Assembly (NCBI RefSeq): GCF_013744875.1
Contig: NZ_CP059399.1
Coordinates: 7,130,001-7,194,000 of the forward strand
DNA from: Nocardia huaxiensis
GTDB taxonomy: Bacteria > Actinomycetota > Actinomycetes > Mycobacteriales > Mycobacteriaceae
DNA: 64,000 nt
Direction of reading: 5' to 3'
Shown here: positions 29,401 through 37,603 of the stretch, in pieces
Layout: the number at the start of each line of letters is the position of its first letter
Position numbering within the stretch: position 1 is the first letter of the stretch
The notes under the pieces: model-generated
What the model was told of the DNA's origin: nothing
The model's database searches: none
Seen by the model: the letters and a program-made list of their open reading frames with translations, nothing else
Translations under genes and position numbers: made by a program

Positions 29401-29777
29401 CGCTGTGGCACGAGCAGATCATCGAACTCACCCTGGCCGGCGTGCGCTGGACGGAGCCCGAGAACACCGTCGCCGCAATCGAATCCCTCGCCCCCTACAC
29501 CGGTGGCGCTCTCCTCGATCACCCCGCGCGGCGACTGGTCGGCCGGATCGGCTCCGAGATCGGCAAGACGCCCGCGGAGACGCTCTCCCCCATCGCCGAG
29601 GGTCTCGCCGCGAGCCGGGACCCGCACACCGCGCTCACCGCGGTATCGCTGATCGCCCTGTGCGGCAAGCAATTCGGGTGGGCGGAACCGTGGCCGGGCC
29701 TGCTGGGAACCTTGCGCGCCCACTCCGACCTCGATGTCCGCCGAGCCGCCCACAGTATCTACACGGCCCCCGAGTGA
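26424..29777 (+). CDS. Large helical-repeat (HEAT-like) protein, unknown function
   Basis: A 1,117-residue soluble protein made almost entirely of short paired helices in HEAT/Armadillo style. Examples are GRALTAAIKLGVEPEVIGPRV, TVTEAALTALGRSDEPARAI and VRLLAALHAPDAVPVIHALW. It has no signal peptide, transmembrane segment or catalytic motif. Such solenoids act as protein-binding scaffolds. The GTG start (VTGLGNRLLSEVAELSVPER) is where coherent helical sequence begins. The ORF extends 60 nt further upstream, but that part looks non-coding. It appears monocistronic and is the longest complete gene in the window. Confidence 0.8.
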   Translation: MTGLGNRLLSEVAELSVPERMRRIAQEARRLAGTAELDALLDELFAAGRYERQIALTMATIAGARSRVLAQLDSPDPEFAGRALTAAIKLGVEPEVIGPRVPALPERARRRVYRGLAAGDRERLADALLPPMRAAFGDAAAARVLPHCSSAVVAAQLPELAYAVPNWAALGRRHIGVLFDFVEARAADAGRDEWIELWWWLTSNVTAAAEHDPDRLLAFAARAVAHRPVDALNRVVGTLTRHDAAAVYMLIRHPSGHGRGLSGTALWKSMLTLSDEQLRAFFELCPPHDRHRFLRLVPPHRRTHIAGPLLTRPGTAPGQADVLLLDMLPWRERATVARELLARPGGADNPEVAEVLTARLPWDEAKTVLSEAIRRPTADERARAYPLLVRAAAGTRDPAIVADMLGLLRRLRNEQDPVRREALHTVSRIPMSLLTVAHLPALEQLGVDALQARDCSYQTAGTVGELTRTLLMRGAQLDGAVGGPWADGTPDRTQTGGTAFADTALRLTAQLAEHKRGLNLYGLHRNLPRGAEQRLFAALRPRLEDDAARDEWELALSLAIGLDHRAYDLPELQRMLVRACAAHQDSTVRRAVGQALANPATRDRHLDEILRRDRSLVALYEVQALIARRRTDLLGLLWSRSTPGRFLSKKVRFVPMFHGGFTGWPPQHVDRYARLLQSYAQSSHASISERARAVRQLGSLPGSFDQLLPYLNSGEITVTEAALTALGRSDEPARAIAVLSGHVDDDHARVAVSAIACCARSISPSRISETIAPLLNSRKITSAKEGVRLLAALHAPDAVPVIHALWNRPDLHRDIRRAAVFATRFLLDHDEAWDLLAKAATDPDVAGAILDIHPQLLPEPQRYRFAAFVRELAAGADHRLAAQSLALLPRWRRWSSADTADFLIDRLTELTTTGLWQPALRTLLDTVGADGNPAPLVSAVTRLRVADATLPDRDLPARQRLSTLLAWLGPIVRNRDAARPVVAPVIELLAGDPLWHEQIIELTLAGVRWTEPENTVAAIESLAPYTGGALLDHPARRLVGRIGSEIGKTPAETLSPIAEGLAASRDPHTALTAVSLIALCGKQFGWAEPWPGLLGTLRAHSDLDVRRAAHSIYTAPE

Positions 29778-29780
29778 GCC

Positions 29781-31202
29781 TCAGCTGGTGCGGATCTGGA
29801 GGCCCTGGTTCTCGGCGATCACCGTGGCGATGGGCTGGGCGGTCAGACCGGCCTGCGGGTCGCAGACGTCGGCATTGCCGCTGCCGCTGACGATGCCGAG
29901 AGCCTTGGTGCCGGTGGTGACCGAGCCGCCGCTGTCGCCGTGGATGCCGCAGGTGGAGAAGCCGAAGAAGCCCTCCAGACGCTCGAGGTCGCCGGGGTCG
30001 TCGCTCTTGCGGGAGTAGTAGGTCTGATCGATCTCGGTGATGGTGCCGCAGGTGAATCCGGTCATGGCACCGGACTTGCAGACGGGTGCGCCGACCACCG
30101 GGGTGGCAACGCCGTCGATCAGCAGTGGTTCGGAATCCGCTGCGGCGGTGAGGGTTCCAGGCTGCGCCTGCTGTACCGGGGCGCTGCCGGAGACCTGTTC
30201 GTCGGTGGTGGCCTCCTGGCTGCCGGTGGCCGGGAGACCGGCGCCGGCGGGCTCGGAGGTGGATTGGGCGTCCGGCTGCACCGTGGAGACGCGATTGTTC
30301 TGGAAGCGGGCGGCATGGTCGGCATGGATGCGGATGATGGCGAAATCACGCAGATCGTTGTTCACGACGGTGAATTCGCCGAAGGCCGGTCCCGAACTGC
30401 CATTGCGGACGTCGTGCACCCGCACGGGCGTGGCATCCGTGCGTGCCGGGTCGTGGGCGTCGGGCGCGCAGTGACCAGCGGTGAGCGCCACCGTGTTTCC
30501 GGTCCCATCGGTGCCGTTGAACGCCAATGAGCAACGGCCCTCCAGGTTTTCGTCGAAGGGAATGGCGATCGGGTTCCCGCCGATCATGTCGCCGTCCGGG
30601 TCGCCGGCCGAAATCACCTCTTGCGCAGCGGTTCCCACGCCCCGTTGCAGCACAGGCGGGATGACCTCGACCCGGACGGGTCCCAGTTCGGCGGGCAGTT
30701 TCACCTCGCCGGTGCTGCGCAGCACGACCGTATTGGCCGCGATGTCGATGCTGTCGCCGATGATCGTCGCGGCGACCTGCGCCGGCTGCGCGGCGACCCA
30801 GCGCTCCACCGCGCGCCGCCGTTCGATCAGCGCGGCCGCACTGTAGGACACGTCCTCGGCCGTGAACCCCTGCGCCGCCACCGCATTGCCCGCGTGGCTG
30901 CGGTTCACCCCTTCGGCCAGCGCGACGACGGCCCGCCCTTCTTCCATGCGCACCCCGGCGAACACATCCGGATAGGCGAAGCGCGCGGTGGATTCGAATT
31001 CGGCCAGCCGCTGCGCCAATTCGGCGCGCGCCAGATATCCGCCCGCATCCAGCCGCAGATCCCGGGCCACGGCTTCGACCAGCAGATCCGGCAGCCCGAT
31101 GTCCTGCGGTCCGGGCGCGCCCGTCGCGATCCCGCCGCCGGCCGCCAGCGCCAGCATCGAGGCCCCGACCGTCACCCTGAGTCCCGCCGCCGAAATACGC
31201 AT
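29781..31202 (-). CDS. Secreted S1-family serine protease with propeptide
   Basis: A 473-residue exported protease with an N-terminal signal (VTVGASMLALAAGGGIATGA) and a propeptide of about 170 residues resembling alpha-lytic protease pro-regions. The chymotrypsin-like domain has His244 in ALTAGHC, Asp286 in LRDFAIIRI and Ser424 in GIHGDSGGS. Cysteine pairs (C-S-L-A-F...TAGHC, CKSGAMTGFTC) support an extracellular fold. An unusual low-complexity insert of about 60 residues (about 305-362, rich in Ser, Thr, Gln, Pro) separates the Asp and Ser halves. It is convergent with the HEAT-like gene. Confidence 0.9.
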   Translation of the reverse strand: MRISAAGLRVTVGASMLALAAGGGIATGAPGPQDIGLPDLLVEAVARDLRLDAGGYLARAELAQRLAEFESTARFAYPDVFAGVRMEEGRAVVALAEGVNRSHAGNAVAAQGFTAEDVSYSAAALIERRRAVERWVAAQPAQVAATIIGDSIDIAANTVVLRSTGEVKLPAELGPVRVEVIPPVLQRGVGTAAQEVISAGDPDGDMIGGNPIAIPFDENLEGRCSLAFNGTDGTGNTVALTAGHCAPDAHDPARTDATPVRVHDVRNGSSGPAFGEFTVVNNDLRDFAIIRIHADHAARFQNNRVSTVQPDAQSTSEPAGAGLPATGSQEATTDEQVSGSAPVQQAQPGTLTAAADSEPLLIDGVATPVVGAPVCKSGAMTGFTCGTITEIDQTYYSRKSDDPGDLERLEGFFGFSTCGIHGDSGGSVTTGTKALGIVSGSGNADVCDPQAGLTAQPIATVIAENQGLQIRTS

Positions 31203-31401
31203 TCCGTCTGCCCCTCACGTCGAATGACGGCGGCACACCGCTACCCGGATCGCAGACAGCCGGACACCGCACCGAGACCGATTGGTTTGTGGCGCATCGA
31301 CTCTATGCGCCACCCGGTCCAACACCCCTGACCTGCACTTACGGGCGTGTCGCCGGGAAAAATGCATTGCCGTCGGCGCGCGACCGGGTGAGCATGCACG
31401 G

Positions 31402-31905
31402 GTGCGACTATGGACCCTGCAAGCCCCCGAAGTGGTGCACACCCTGCGATCGACCGGGGTGTACCGCGCCGATTGGGCACTGGTGACCGGCAATTGGAAG
31501 CGCGCCTTCCAGGACATGGTCGACGAGATGGCGCGGCGCGGCATCGATTGCCATGGCGCTCCGCCGGTTTGGTGCTGGACGGTGCACAGCCCCTTCCATC
31601 GGACCGCCACCTCCCTGCTCGGCTACCCCGACTGGCTCCACGGCCGCTGGCTGCTCACCCTCGACGTCCCCGACGCCCTGACCCTGCCCACCTCCTACGC
31701 GGTCTGGAACGACTATCTCGGCCACACCATGGGTTTCGCGGACGAACCCACCGCGATGGACTGGTCCGGCCGCCGCACCTGGAAATACGACGAACTCCAG
31801 GTCACCATCCCGGAACTGCGCCTGGACTGGGTGCTGCGGGCAGGCGAATACCCACCCGACCCCGAAACCGCCGCCGCAGCGGCGAAATGGGCCCGGGAGG
31901 CGTAA
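31402..31905 (+). CDS. DUF3841 family protein
   Basis: A 167-residue protein starting VRLWTLQAPEVVHTLRSTGV and continuing PPVWCWTVHSPFHRTATSLLG. The opening (RLWTLQ-PE-...-L-TG) and the W/C-rich middle match the DUF3841 family, known from bacteria and phages without assigned function. The GTG at the conserved N-terminus was chosen; no clear ribosome-binding site is present, so initiation could be further upstream. No operon partner. Confidence 0.75.
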   Translation: MRLWTLQAPEVVHTLRSTGVYRADWALVTGNWKRAFQDMVDEMARRGIDCHGAPPVWCWTVHSPFHRTATSLLGYPDWLHGRWLLTLDVPDALTLPTSYAVWNDYLGHTMGFADEPTAMDWSGRRTWKYDELQVTIPELRLDWVLRAGEYPPDPETAAAAAKWAREA

Positions 31906-32362
31906 AACAGCACCGATCGCACCCAGGCCATCGGGACACGCGCCACAGATCGTGCACTGGTCCCGAAAAGCCCTGTGCTGTAAAGGAAATAGGCCCACTC
32001 CGTCAATAGACCGCTAAGCCGGGACGGCGATTCTTGCCCCGCGGACGCGACATGGGGTCCCATCACAGATGTGATCGCATTCGTCGGCCTTGCTCGCGCC
32101 CTGCGCACCGCGGCCGACCTCGCCCGCCACCGGGTCGAGCGCATGCCGTCCGCCTTGGAGCGCTTCGGTTTCCAGAGCGAGGACGAGCCGCCGAGTCCGG
32201 CGTAGCCGGTCCGTCACACCCATTGCCGCGCATTCTTTTCCGCGCGTCCGCGTCGCCATTGTTCGTGCGACGTTCCGCATTTCCACATCCGCGATCGAAC
32301 TCGCGGATTCACTCCTGCGCTCCCCGCCGTGGCGCGCAGCCATGCCCGAAGATCGGAGAGCT
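31906..32362. other. Stretch without a confident gene
   Basis: Nothing recognisable apart from a possible 44-codon ORF on the plus strand (32071-32205, starting VIAFVGLARALRTAADLARH). It has biased third positions but no ribosome-binding site, so I do not call it. The last part should hold the promoter of the following SDR gene. Confidence 0.4.
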
Positions 32363-33181
32363 ATGTCCGCAACCCCGTCCAGCACCCGCACCGTCCTGGT
32401 GACCGGAGCCGATACGCGCCTCGGTTTCGCCACGGCGCAGCGGGCGATCGGCGACGGCGCCACCGTCATCGCGCACATCCTGGACAAGAATCACGCCGAC
32501 GAGACGATGCAGCGGCTACAGGCCACCGCCGCGCTCGGCCAGGTTCGCATGGTGCACGCCGACTTCGCCCGGCTGACCGAGGTCGACGAGCTCGGCCGCG
32601 CACTGGCCGCGGAGTTTCCCCGGCTCGACGCCCTGATCAATGTCGCCTCGGTGGCCGCGCCCGATGCGCGCACCCATACCGAGGACGGCCACGAATTCAC
32701 CTTCCAGGTCAACTATCTCGCGCCGCACCGGCTGACCACGGCGCTGCTCCCCGCACTCGCGGCGGCCCGGGGCCGGGTGATCTCGGTGACCTCGCGGCTG
32801 CACGCCGCCGGCAGCATCGACTACTCCGACCTGGATCGCCGCCGCGGCATCTACACCCCGCTCGCGATCTACGCCCAATCCAAACTGGCCCTGACCATGT
32901 TCAGCCGTTCGCTGGCCGAGACCGGACCGGGCGAACTCACCTCGGTCAGCGTGGATCCGGCCGACTTCGAGATCGACCTGCCACGCCTGCGCAGCCACCG
33001 CACCGCGCCTCTGGACGATGCCGCGGCCCTGCTGCTCCTGCTGGCCGCACCCGGCACCCCGATCCGCAACGGCGGCTACTACGAGGGCGCCGAGCCCGCG
33101 AATGCCGCGGCGCTGGTTCGCAATTCGCGTGCTCGCGCCCGGCTGGCCGCGTGGAGCGGCGAACTCGCGCGCCTCGCCTGA
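32363..33181 (+). CDS. Short-chain dehydrogenase/reductase
   Basis: A 272-residue classical SDR. The cofactor loop is TVLVTGADTRLGFATAQRA (TGxxxxxG), the active-site serine strand VISVTSRLHAAGSIDYSD, and the catalytic Tyr-x-x-x-Lys is YAQSK. The NNAG-type motif is degenerate (ALINVASVA). The substrate is unknown. The ATG is preceded by GGAGAG. It is convergent with the thioesterase gene only 9 nt away. Confidence 0.88.
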   Translation: MSATPSSTRTVLVTGADTRLGFATAQRAIGDGATVIAHILDKNHADETMQRLQATAALGQVRMVHADFARLTEVDELGRALAAEFPRLDALINVASVAAPDARTHTEDGHEFTFQVNYLAPHRLTTALLPALAAARGRVISVTSRLHAAGSIDYSDLDRRRGIYTPLAIYAQSKLALTMFSRSLAETGPGELTSVSVDPADFEIDLPRLRSHRTAPLDDAAALLLLLAAPGTPIRNGGYYEGAEPANAAALVRNSRARARLAAWSGELARLA

Positions 33182-33190
33182 ACCAGGCGA

Positions 33191-33973
33191 TCAGGCGAGG
33201 GGTTCGACGCGGGCGAGAGTCCTCGCGGTGCCGTCCACTTCGAGTTGCACCCGCAGGCCGTCGTCGCCGGGCCAGGTGCGCATGGTGACCTTGTCGCCGG
33301 TCATGATCGGGCCCGCGTGCTCGAGGATGACGCGGTACGGCGCGGTCGCCGGGTGCGCGTGCAGGGCCATGCCCTCGGCGACGGCGGCCCAGTGGACGGC
33401 ATTGTTGACGTGGCCGTGGCGGTCGATGTCGGTGACGCGCAAGGGATACGGCGTCTGCTGCGCCGTCGGCTCGGCGGACTCGCGCAGCGCGGCCTTCCAG
33501 CGCAGGCGATGTTCGGTGGTGAAGGGCCGCATGGAATCCATGAACGGCTCGGTCATGCGAGCCATGCGGCCCGCCTCGAGATCGATATTGATGAGGAACT
33601 GTTCGGTCTCGATCAATCCGCCGTCCTCGCTGCGGAATTGGCAGCGGATATTGCACCAGCGATTGGACAGCGCCGACGGCCAGCGGCGCATGTGCACGCG
33701 CTCGCTGAAATGGATCGGATGCAGCACGTCGATGACCGTGCGCCGCACGATCCAGGCCGGATGCAGATCCCCCTCCGGCACCGCGCCCAGATTGTCATAG
33801 CCCAGATCCATGGCATAGCGGGCGATGGCGTCCAGCCGCAGATTCTCCTCGATATCGGTGTCGCCCAGCCGCACCGTGCGACTCGCCTCGAACGGCCGCG
33901 GCCCCTCCGGGCAGGGCGGCAGCGGGTTGGCGATCCGCTCCAGTTCTCCGACCTCGCGACCAGCCACCGACAC
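33191..33973 (-). CDS. Acyl-ACP/acyl-CoA thioesterase (double hotdog)
   Basis: A 260-residue protein with two hotdog folds as in FatA-type acyl-ACP thioesterases. The first has RTVRLGDTDIEENLRLDAIARYAMDLGYD. The second has TPYPLRVTDIDRHGHVNNAVHW, where the DxxxHVNN motif carries the catalytic Asn/His. It hydrolyses acyl thioesters to release fatty acids. The GTG start follows GAAAGGGGAG, and the frame beyond it upstream is not conserved. It appears monocistronic. The chain-length preference cannot be inferred. Confidence 0.9.
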   Translation of the reverse strand: MSVAGREVGELERIANPLPPCPEGPRPFEASRTVRLGDTDIEENLRLDAIARYAMDLGYDNLGAVPEGDLHPAWIVRRTVIDVLHPIHFSERVHMRRWPSALSNRWCNIRCQFRSEDGGLIETEQFLINIDLEAGRMARMTEPFMDSMRPFTTEHRLRWKAALRESAEPTAQQTPYPLRVTDIDRHGHVNNAVHWAAVAEGMALHAHPATAPYRVILEHAGPIMTGDKVTMRTWPGDDGLRVQLEVDGTARTLARVEPLA

Positions 33974-34193
33974 GCGACTCCCCTTTCCTACGACCCTGCG
34001 AACGGACGCCGAACGCGGTCCATGGTCGCCTACCCGCCGCCCTCTCGCGCGGAACCCGTCCGGCGTGCCCGTCGGGCATGGTCCGCCGATTCGCTTCCCG
34101 CACATGATCGAATGTCGTCAAAGCGCGGCGCGGGAGCGTCAAGAAACCGTAAGGATCGCGATCGGTGCAGGTGGCGACGGTAAAACGGAGCAA

Positions 34194-34229
34194 GCCCGGC
34201 CGCATTCCTTCCACTACCCGCGGCCGGGC
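34194..34229 (+). promoter_or_regulatory. Hairpin in the leader of the kdpDE transcript
   Basis: A perfect 10-bp inverted repeat (GCCCGGCCGC and its complement) with a 16-nt loop ends 18 nt before the ribosome-binding site of the 49-residue peptide. It could be an upstream terminator or attenuator, or a leader structure. No T-tract follows. Confidence 0.4.
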
Positions 34230-34257
34230 CCACAGCAGTCACGACCTAGGAGACAAC

Positions 34258-34407
34258 GTGCCGGATAGCGCCGTCACCCTGCTGGTGATCGTCGGTTTCA
34301 TCGCCCTCGCCCTGGGCCTGCGGGTCCTGGCCGCGGCCGAAGCACGGGAGCCCGCCCGCGCGGCCCAGCCGGGGATCGACGCCCAGCGCGCGATGATGAG
34401 CGAGTGA
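34258..34407 (+). CDS. 49-residue membrane peptide preceding kdpD
   Basis: The first segment, VPDSAVTLLVIVGFIALALG, is a single hydrophobic helix; the tail of about 27 residues is Ala/Arg/Glu-rich and ends RAMMSE. The GTG has AGGAGA 4 nt upstream, a much better start than the longer in-frame ATG. Its TGA overlaps the GTG of kdpD by 4 nt (GTGA), so the two are translationally coupled. It is a candidate small partner of the KdpD sensor kinase. No named family is recognised. Confidence 0.75.
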   Translation: MPDSAVTLLVIVGFIALALGLRVLAAAEAREPARAAQPGIDAQRAMMSE

Positions 34408-36902
34408 AACGCGGGCAACTACGGATCTATCTGGGCGCGGCCCCCGGCGTGGGGAAGACCTTCTCGATGCTGTCGGAGGCACACCGGCGCATCGAGCGGG
34501 GACGCGATGTGGTGGCCGCGGTCGTGGAAACGCACGGGCGGTCCAAGACCGCGCAGATGCTGTCCGGCATCGAGCGGATTCCGCCGAAGATGATCGAGTA
34601 TCGCGGAACCACCATGCCCGAACTGGATGTGGAAGCCGTGCTGCGGCGCGCCCCGGCGGTGGTGCTGGTGGATGAGCTCGCGCACACCAATGTGCCCGGC
34701 AGCAAGCACCAGAAGCGCTGGCAGGATGTCGAGGAACTCCTGGCCGCGGGCATCGACGTGGTGTCGACGGTGAACGTGCAGCATCTGGAGAGCCTCAACG
34801 ACGTGGTCGAGCAGATCACCGGCGTGGTGCAGCGAGAAACCGTGCCGGACTGGGTGGTTCGCGGCGCGGATCAGGTGGAGCTGGTCGACATCACCCCGGA
34901 AGCCCTGCGGCGCAGGCTCTCCCACGGCAACGTGTACGCCGCCGAACGAGTGGATGCCGCGCTGCGCAACTACTTCCGGCCCGGAAACCTCACGGCGCTA
35001 CGGGAACTCGCGCTGCTGTGGCTGGCCGATCAGGTCGATGCCGCGCTGGCCAAGTACCGCGCCGATCACAAGATCACCGCCACCTGGGAGGCCCGCGAAC
35101 GGGTCGTGGTGGCGGTCACCGGCGGCCCGGAATCGGAGACCATCGTGCGGCGCGCCAGCCGCATCGCCGCCAAATCCAGCGCCGAACTGATCGTGGTGCA
35201 CGTGGTGCGCGGTGACGGACTGGCCGGGGTGTCGACGCAGCGGCTGGGCCGATTGCGGGATCTGGCAACGAGTCTCGATGCCAGCCTGCACACCGTCACC
35301 GGGGAGGATGTCCCCACCGCCCTGCTGGATTTCGCCCGGCAGGTGAACGCCACCCAGCTCGTGCTCGGCACCTCACGACGCTCCCGCTGGGCGCGGATTC
35401 TCGACGAGGGCATCGGCGCGACCGTGGTGCAGGAGTCGGGAAAGATCGACGTGCACATGGTGACCCACGAGGCCGCCAAGCAATCCTTCCGCTGGTCGTC
35501 ACTGTCGCGACGGGAACGGATGCTCGGGTCGTGGACGGCGGCGATCGTGGTGCCGTCGCTGATCTGCGTCATCAACTATTTCTGGCTGGACAACTGGCTG
35601 GACCTCGGCGGCGAGAGCGCGCTGTTCTTCATCGGCGTCATCGCGGTGTCGCTGTTCGGCGGCGTCGCCCCGGCCGCGCTCTCGGCGCTGCTGTCGGGGG
35701 TGCTGCTGAACTGGTTCTTCACCGAACCGCGCTACAGCCTCACCATCGATCAGCTGGACAACTTCCTCACCATCGTGGTGCTGCTCATGGTCGCGGTCGC
35801 GGTGGCGGCGCTGGTGGATGTGGCGGCCAAGCGAACCCGGGAGGCGCGCAAGGCTTCCCGGCAAGCCGAACTGCTGACGCTGTTCGCGGGCGCGGTGCTG
35901 CACGGCGCGGATCTGCCGGATCTGCTGGAGCGGGCGCGCGAGACCTACGGGCAAGACGCTGTCAGCCTGGTGACCGAGGAGGGCGTGGTCGCCTCGGTCG
36001 GGGAACACGCGCCCGCCAAGGTGTCCGAGGCCGAGACCGCCCTCGAAGCCGGGGACGACATGCACTGGCTGCTGCTCACCGGGCGCTCGCTGTCGCCCGC
36101 GGATCGGGTGGTGCTGGGCGCGGTGGCCAATCAGGCCGCCGGGCTCGTGCATCAGGAGCGCTTGCAGGCCGAAGCCAGTGCGGCACAGGCGCTGCTGGAG
36201 GCCGACAAGCTGCGGCGCGCACTGCTGTCTGCGGTCAGCCACGACCTGCGCACGCCACTCGCGGCGGCCAAGGCGTCGGTGTCGAGCCTGCGCAGCGACG
36301 ACGTGGAATTCTCCGCCGAGGACACCGCCGAACTGCTGGAGACCATCGAGGAATCGGTGGATCAGCTCACCGCGCTGGTCGGCAACCTGCTCGACTCCTC
36401 CCGCCTCATGGTGGGTGTGGTGACGCCGCAGACGCGCCGCGTCTACCTGGACGAGGTCGTGCATCACGCGCTCATGAGCATGGGCACCCGCGGCCTGCAA
36501 CGCGCCGCCCGGGACCGGGTCACGGTGGATGTCGACGCCATCACCGTGCGCGCGGATCCCGGTCTGCTGGAACGGGTCCTGGCCAACCTCATCGACAATG
36601 CGGTGCGGTACTCGCCCGGCGACACCCCGATCCGGGTATCCGCCGAACGCACCGGCGCCCGGGTCGCCGTCACCGTGGTCGACTCCGGTCGCGGCGTACC
36701 GACCGGCATGGAGGATCACCTCTTCGAACCCTTCCAGCGCCTCGGCGACCGCGACAACTCCACCGGCGTCGGTCTCGGCCTGTCGGTGGTGAAGGGTTTC
36801 GTGGAGGCCATGGACGGCACCGTGCACGCCGAACCCACCCCGGGTGGAGGATTGACAATGGTGATCGACCTACCGGCCGACGGAGAACAGGAGAACGGGT
36901 GA
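34404..36902 (+). CDS. kdpD: Osmosensitive K+ channel sensor histidine kinase KdpD
   Basis: An 832-residue sensor kinase. The N-terminal KdpD domain starts RIYLGAAPGVGKTFSMLSEA, with Walker A GAAPGVGKT near residues 10-18 and the Walker B-like VVLVDELAHTN. A universal-stress-protein domain covers about residues 230-360, followed by four transmembrane helices (about 375-480), a GAF-like region and HisKA with the phosphorylated His613 in AVSHDLRTPL. The HATPase domain has NLIDNAVRYSP and GVGLGLSVVKGFV. It phosphorylates KdpE under low K+ or salt stress. GTGA overlaps with both neighbours show a tight operon. Confidence 0.96.
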   Translation: MKRGQLRIYLGAAPGVGKTFSMLSEAHRRIERGRDVVAAVVETHGRSKTAQMLSGIERIPPKMIEYRGTTMPELDVEAVLRRAPAVVLVDELAHTNVPGSKHQKRWQDVEELLAAGIDVVSTVNVQHLESLNDVVEQITGVVQRETVPDWVVRGADQVELVDITPEALRRRLSHGNVYAAERVDAALRNYFRPGNLTALRELALLWLADQVDAALAKYRADHKITATWEARERVVVAVTGGPESETIVRRASRIAAKSSAELIVVHVVRGDGLAGVSTQRLGRLRDLATSLDASLHTVTGEDVPTALLDFARQVNATQLVLGTSRRSRWARILDEGIGATVVQESGKIDVHMVTHEAAKQSFRWSSLSRRERMLGSWTAAIVVPSLICVINYFWLDNWLDLGGESALFFIGVIAVSLFGGVAPAALSALLSGVLLNWFFTEPRYSLTIDQLDNFLTIVVLLMVAVAVAALVDVAAKRTREARKASRQAELLTLFAGAVLHGADLPDLLERARETYGQDAVSLVTEEGVVASVGEHAPAKVSEAETALEAGDDMHWLLLTGRSLSPADRVVLGAVANQAAGLVHQERLQAEASAAQALLEADKLRRALLSAVSHDLRTPLAAAKASVSSLRSDDVEFSAEDTAELLETIEESVDQLTALVGNLLDSSRLMVGVVTPQTRRVYLDEVVHHALMSMGTRGLQRAARDRVTVDVDAITVRADPGLLERVLANLIDNAVRYSPGDTPIRVSAERTGARVAVTVVDSGRGVPTGMEDHLFEPFQRLGDRDNSTGVGLGLSVVKGFVEAMDGTVHAEPTPGGGLTMVIDLPADGEQENG

Positions 36903-37600
36903 CGAACGCGGCGCCGGCGCCGACCAAAGTCCTTGTGGTCGACGACGAACCACAGATCCTGCGCGCACTGCGCATCAATCTGTCGGTGCGCGGATACGAG
37001 GTGACGACCGCCGCCAACGGCGCGGCGGCGTTGCGCGCGGCGGCGGAGAAGCATCCGGATGTGGTGGTCCTGGACCTCGGACTGCCCGATATGGACGGCA
37101 TCGAGGTGCTGGCCGGGCTGCGCGGCTGGTCCACCGCGCCGGTCATCGTGCTGTCGGCGCGCACCGACTCCGCCGACAAGGTGGAGGCCCTGGACGCGGG
37201 CGCGGACGACTACGTGACCAAGCCCTTCGGCATGGATGAGCTGCTGGCGCGACTGCGCGCGGCGGTGCGCCGCTCGGCCACGGTCGCCGACGCCGGCGAG
37301 CCGATCATCGAAACCGCTTCCTTCACAGTGGATCTGGCCGCCAAGAAGGTCACCAAGCACGGCCAGGACGTGCATCTCACGCCCACCGAATGGGGCATGC
37401 TCGAAATGCTGGTCCGCAATCGCGGCAAGCTGGTGGGCCGCCGCGAGATCCTGCGCGAGGTGTGGGGCCCGTCGTATGCCACCGAAACCCATTACCTGCG
37501 CGTGTATCTCGCGCAGTTGCGGCGCAAACTCGAGGACGACCCCTCACACCCCAAGCACCTGCTGACCGAGGCCGGAATGGGGTACCGCTTCCAAGCGTAA
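36899..37600 (+). CDS. kdpE: K+-responsive response regulator KdpE
   Basis: A 233-residue OmpR-family regulator. The receiver domain has the acidic pair VVDDEP, the phosphoacceptor Asp59 in VVVLDLGLPDMDG, and the lysine in YVTKPFG. The C-terminal winged helix contains HLTPTEWGMLEMLVRNRGKL and THYLRVYLAQLRRKLEDDP. It activates kdpFABC; the target site is expected upstream of that operon. Its GTG overlaps the kdpD stop by 4 nt. It ends convergent to the P450 gene, only 3 nt away. Confidence 0.96.
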   Translation: MTNAAPAPTKVLVVDDEPQILRALRINLSVRGYEVTTAANGAAALRAAAEKHPDVVVLDLGLPDMDGIEVLAGLRGWSTAPVIVLSARTDSADKVEALDAGADDYVTKPFGMDELLARLRAAVRRSATVADAGEPIIETASFTVDLAAKKVTKHGQDVHLTPTEWGMLEMLVRNRGKLVGRREILREVWGPSYATETHYLRVYLAQLRRKLEDDPSHPKHLLTEAGMGYRFQA

Positions 37601-37603
37601 TGG

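Noticed and set aside
32071..32205. A 44-codon ORF on the plus strand
   Set aside because: No ribosome-binding site and no similarity; retained only as a note in the gap entry.
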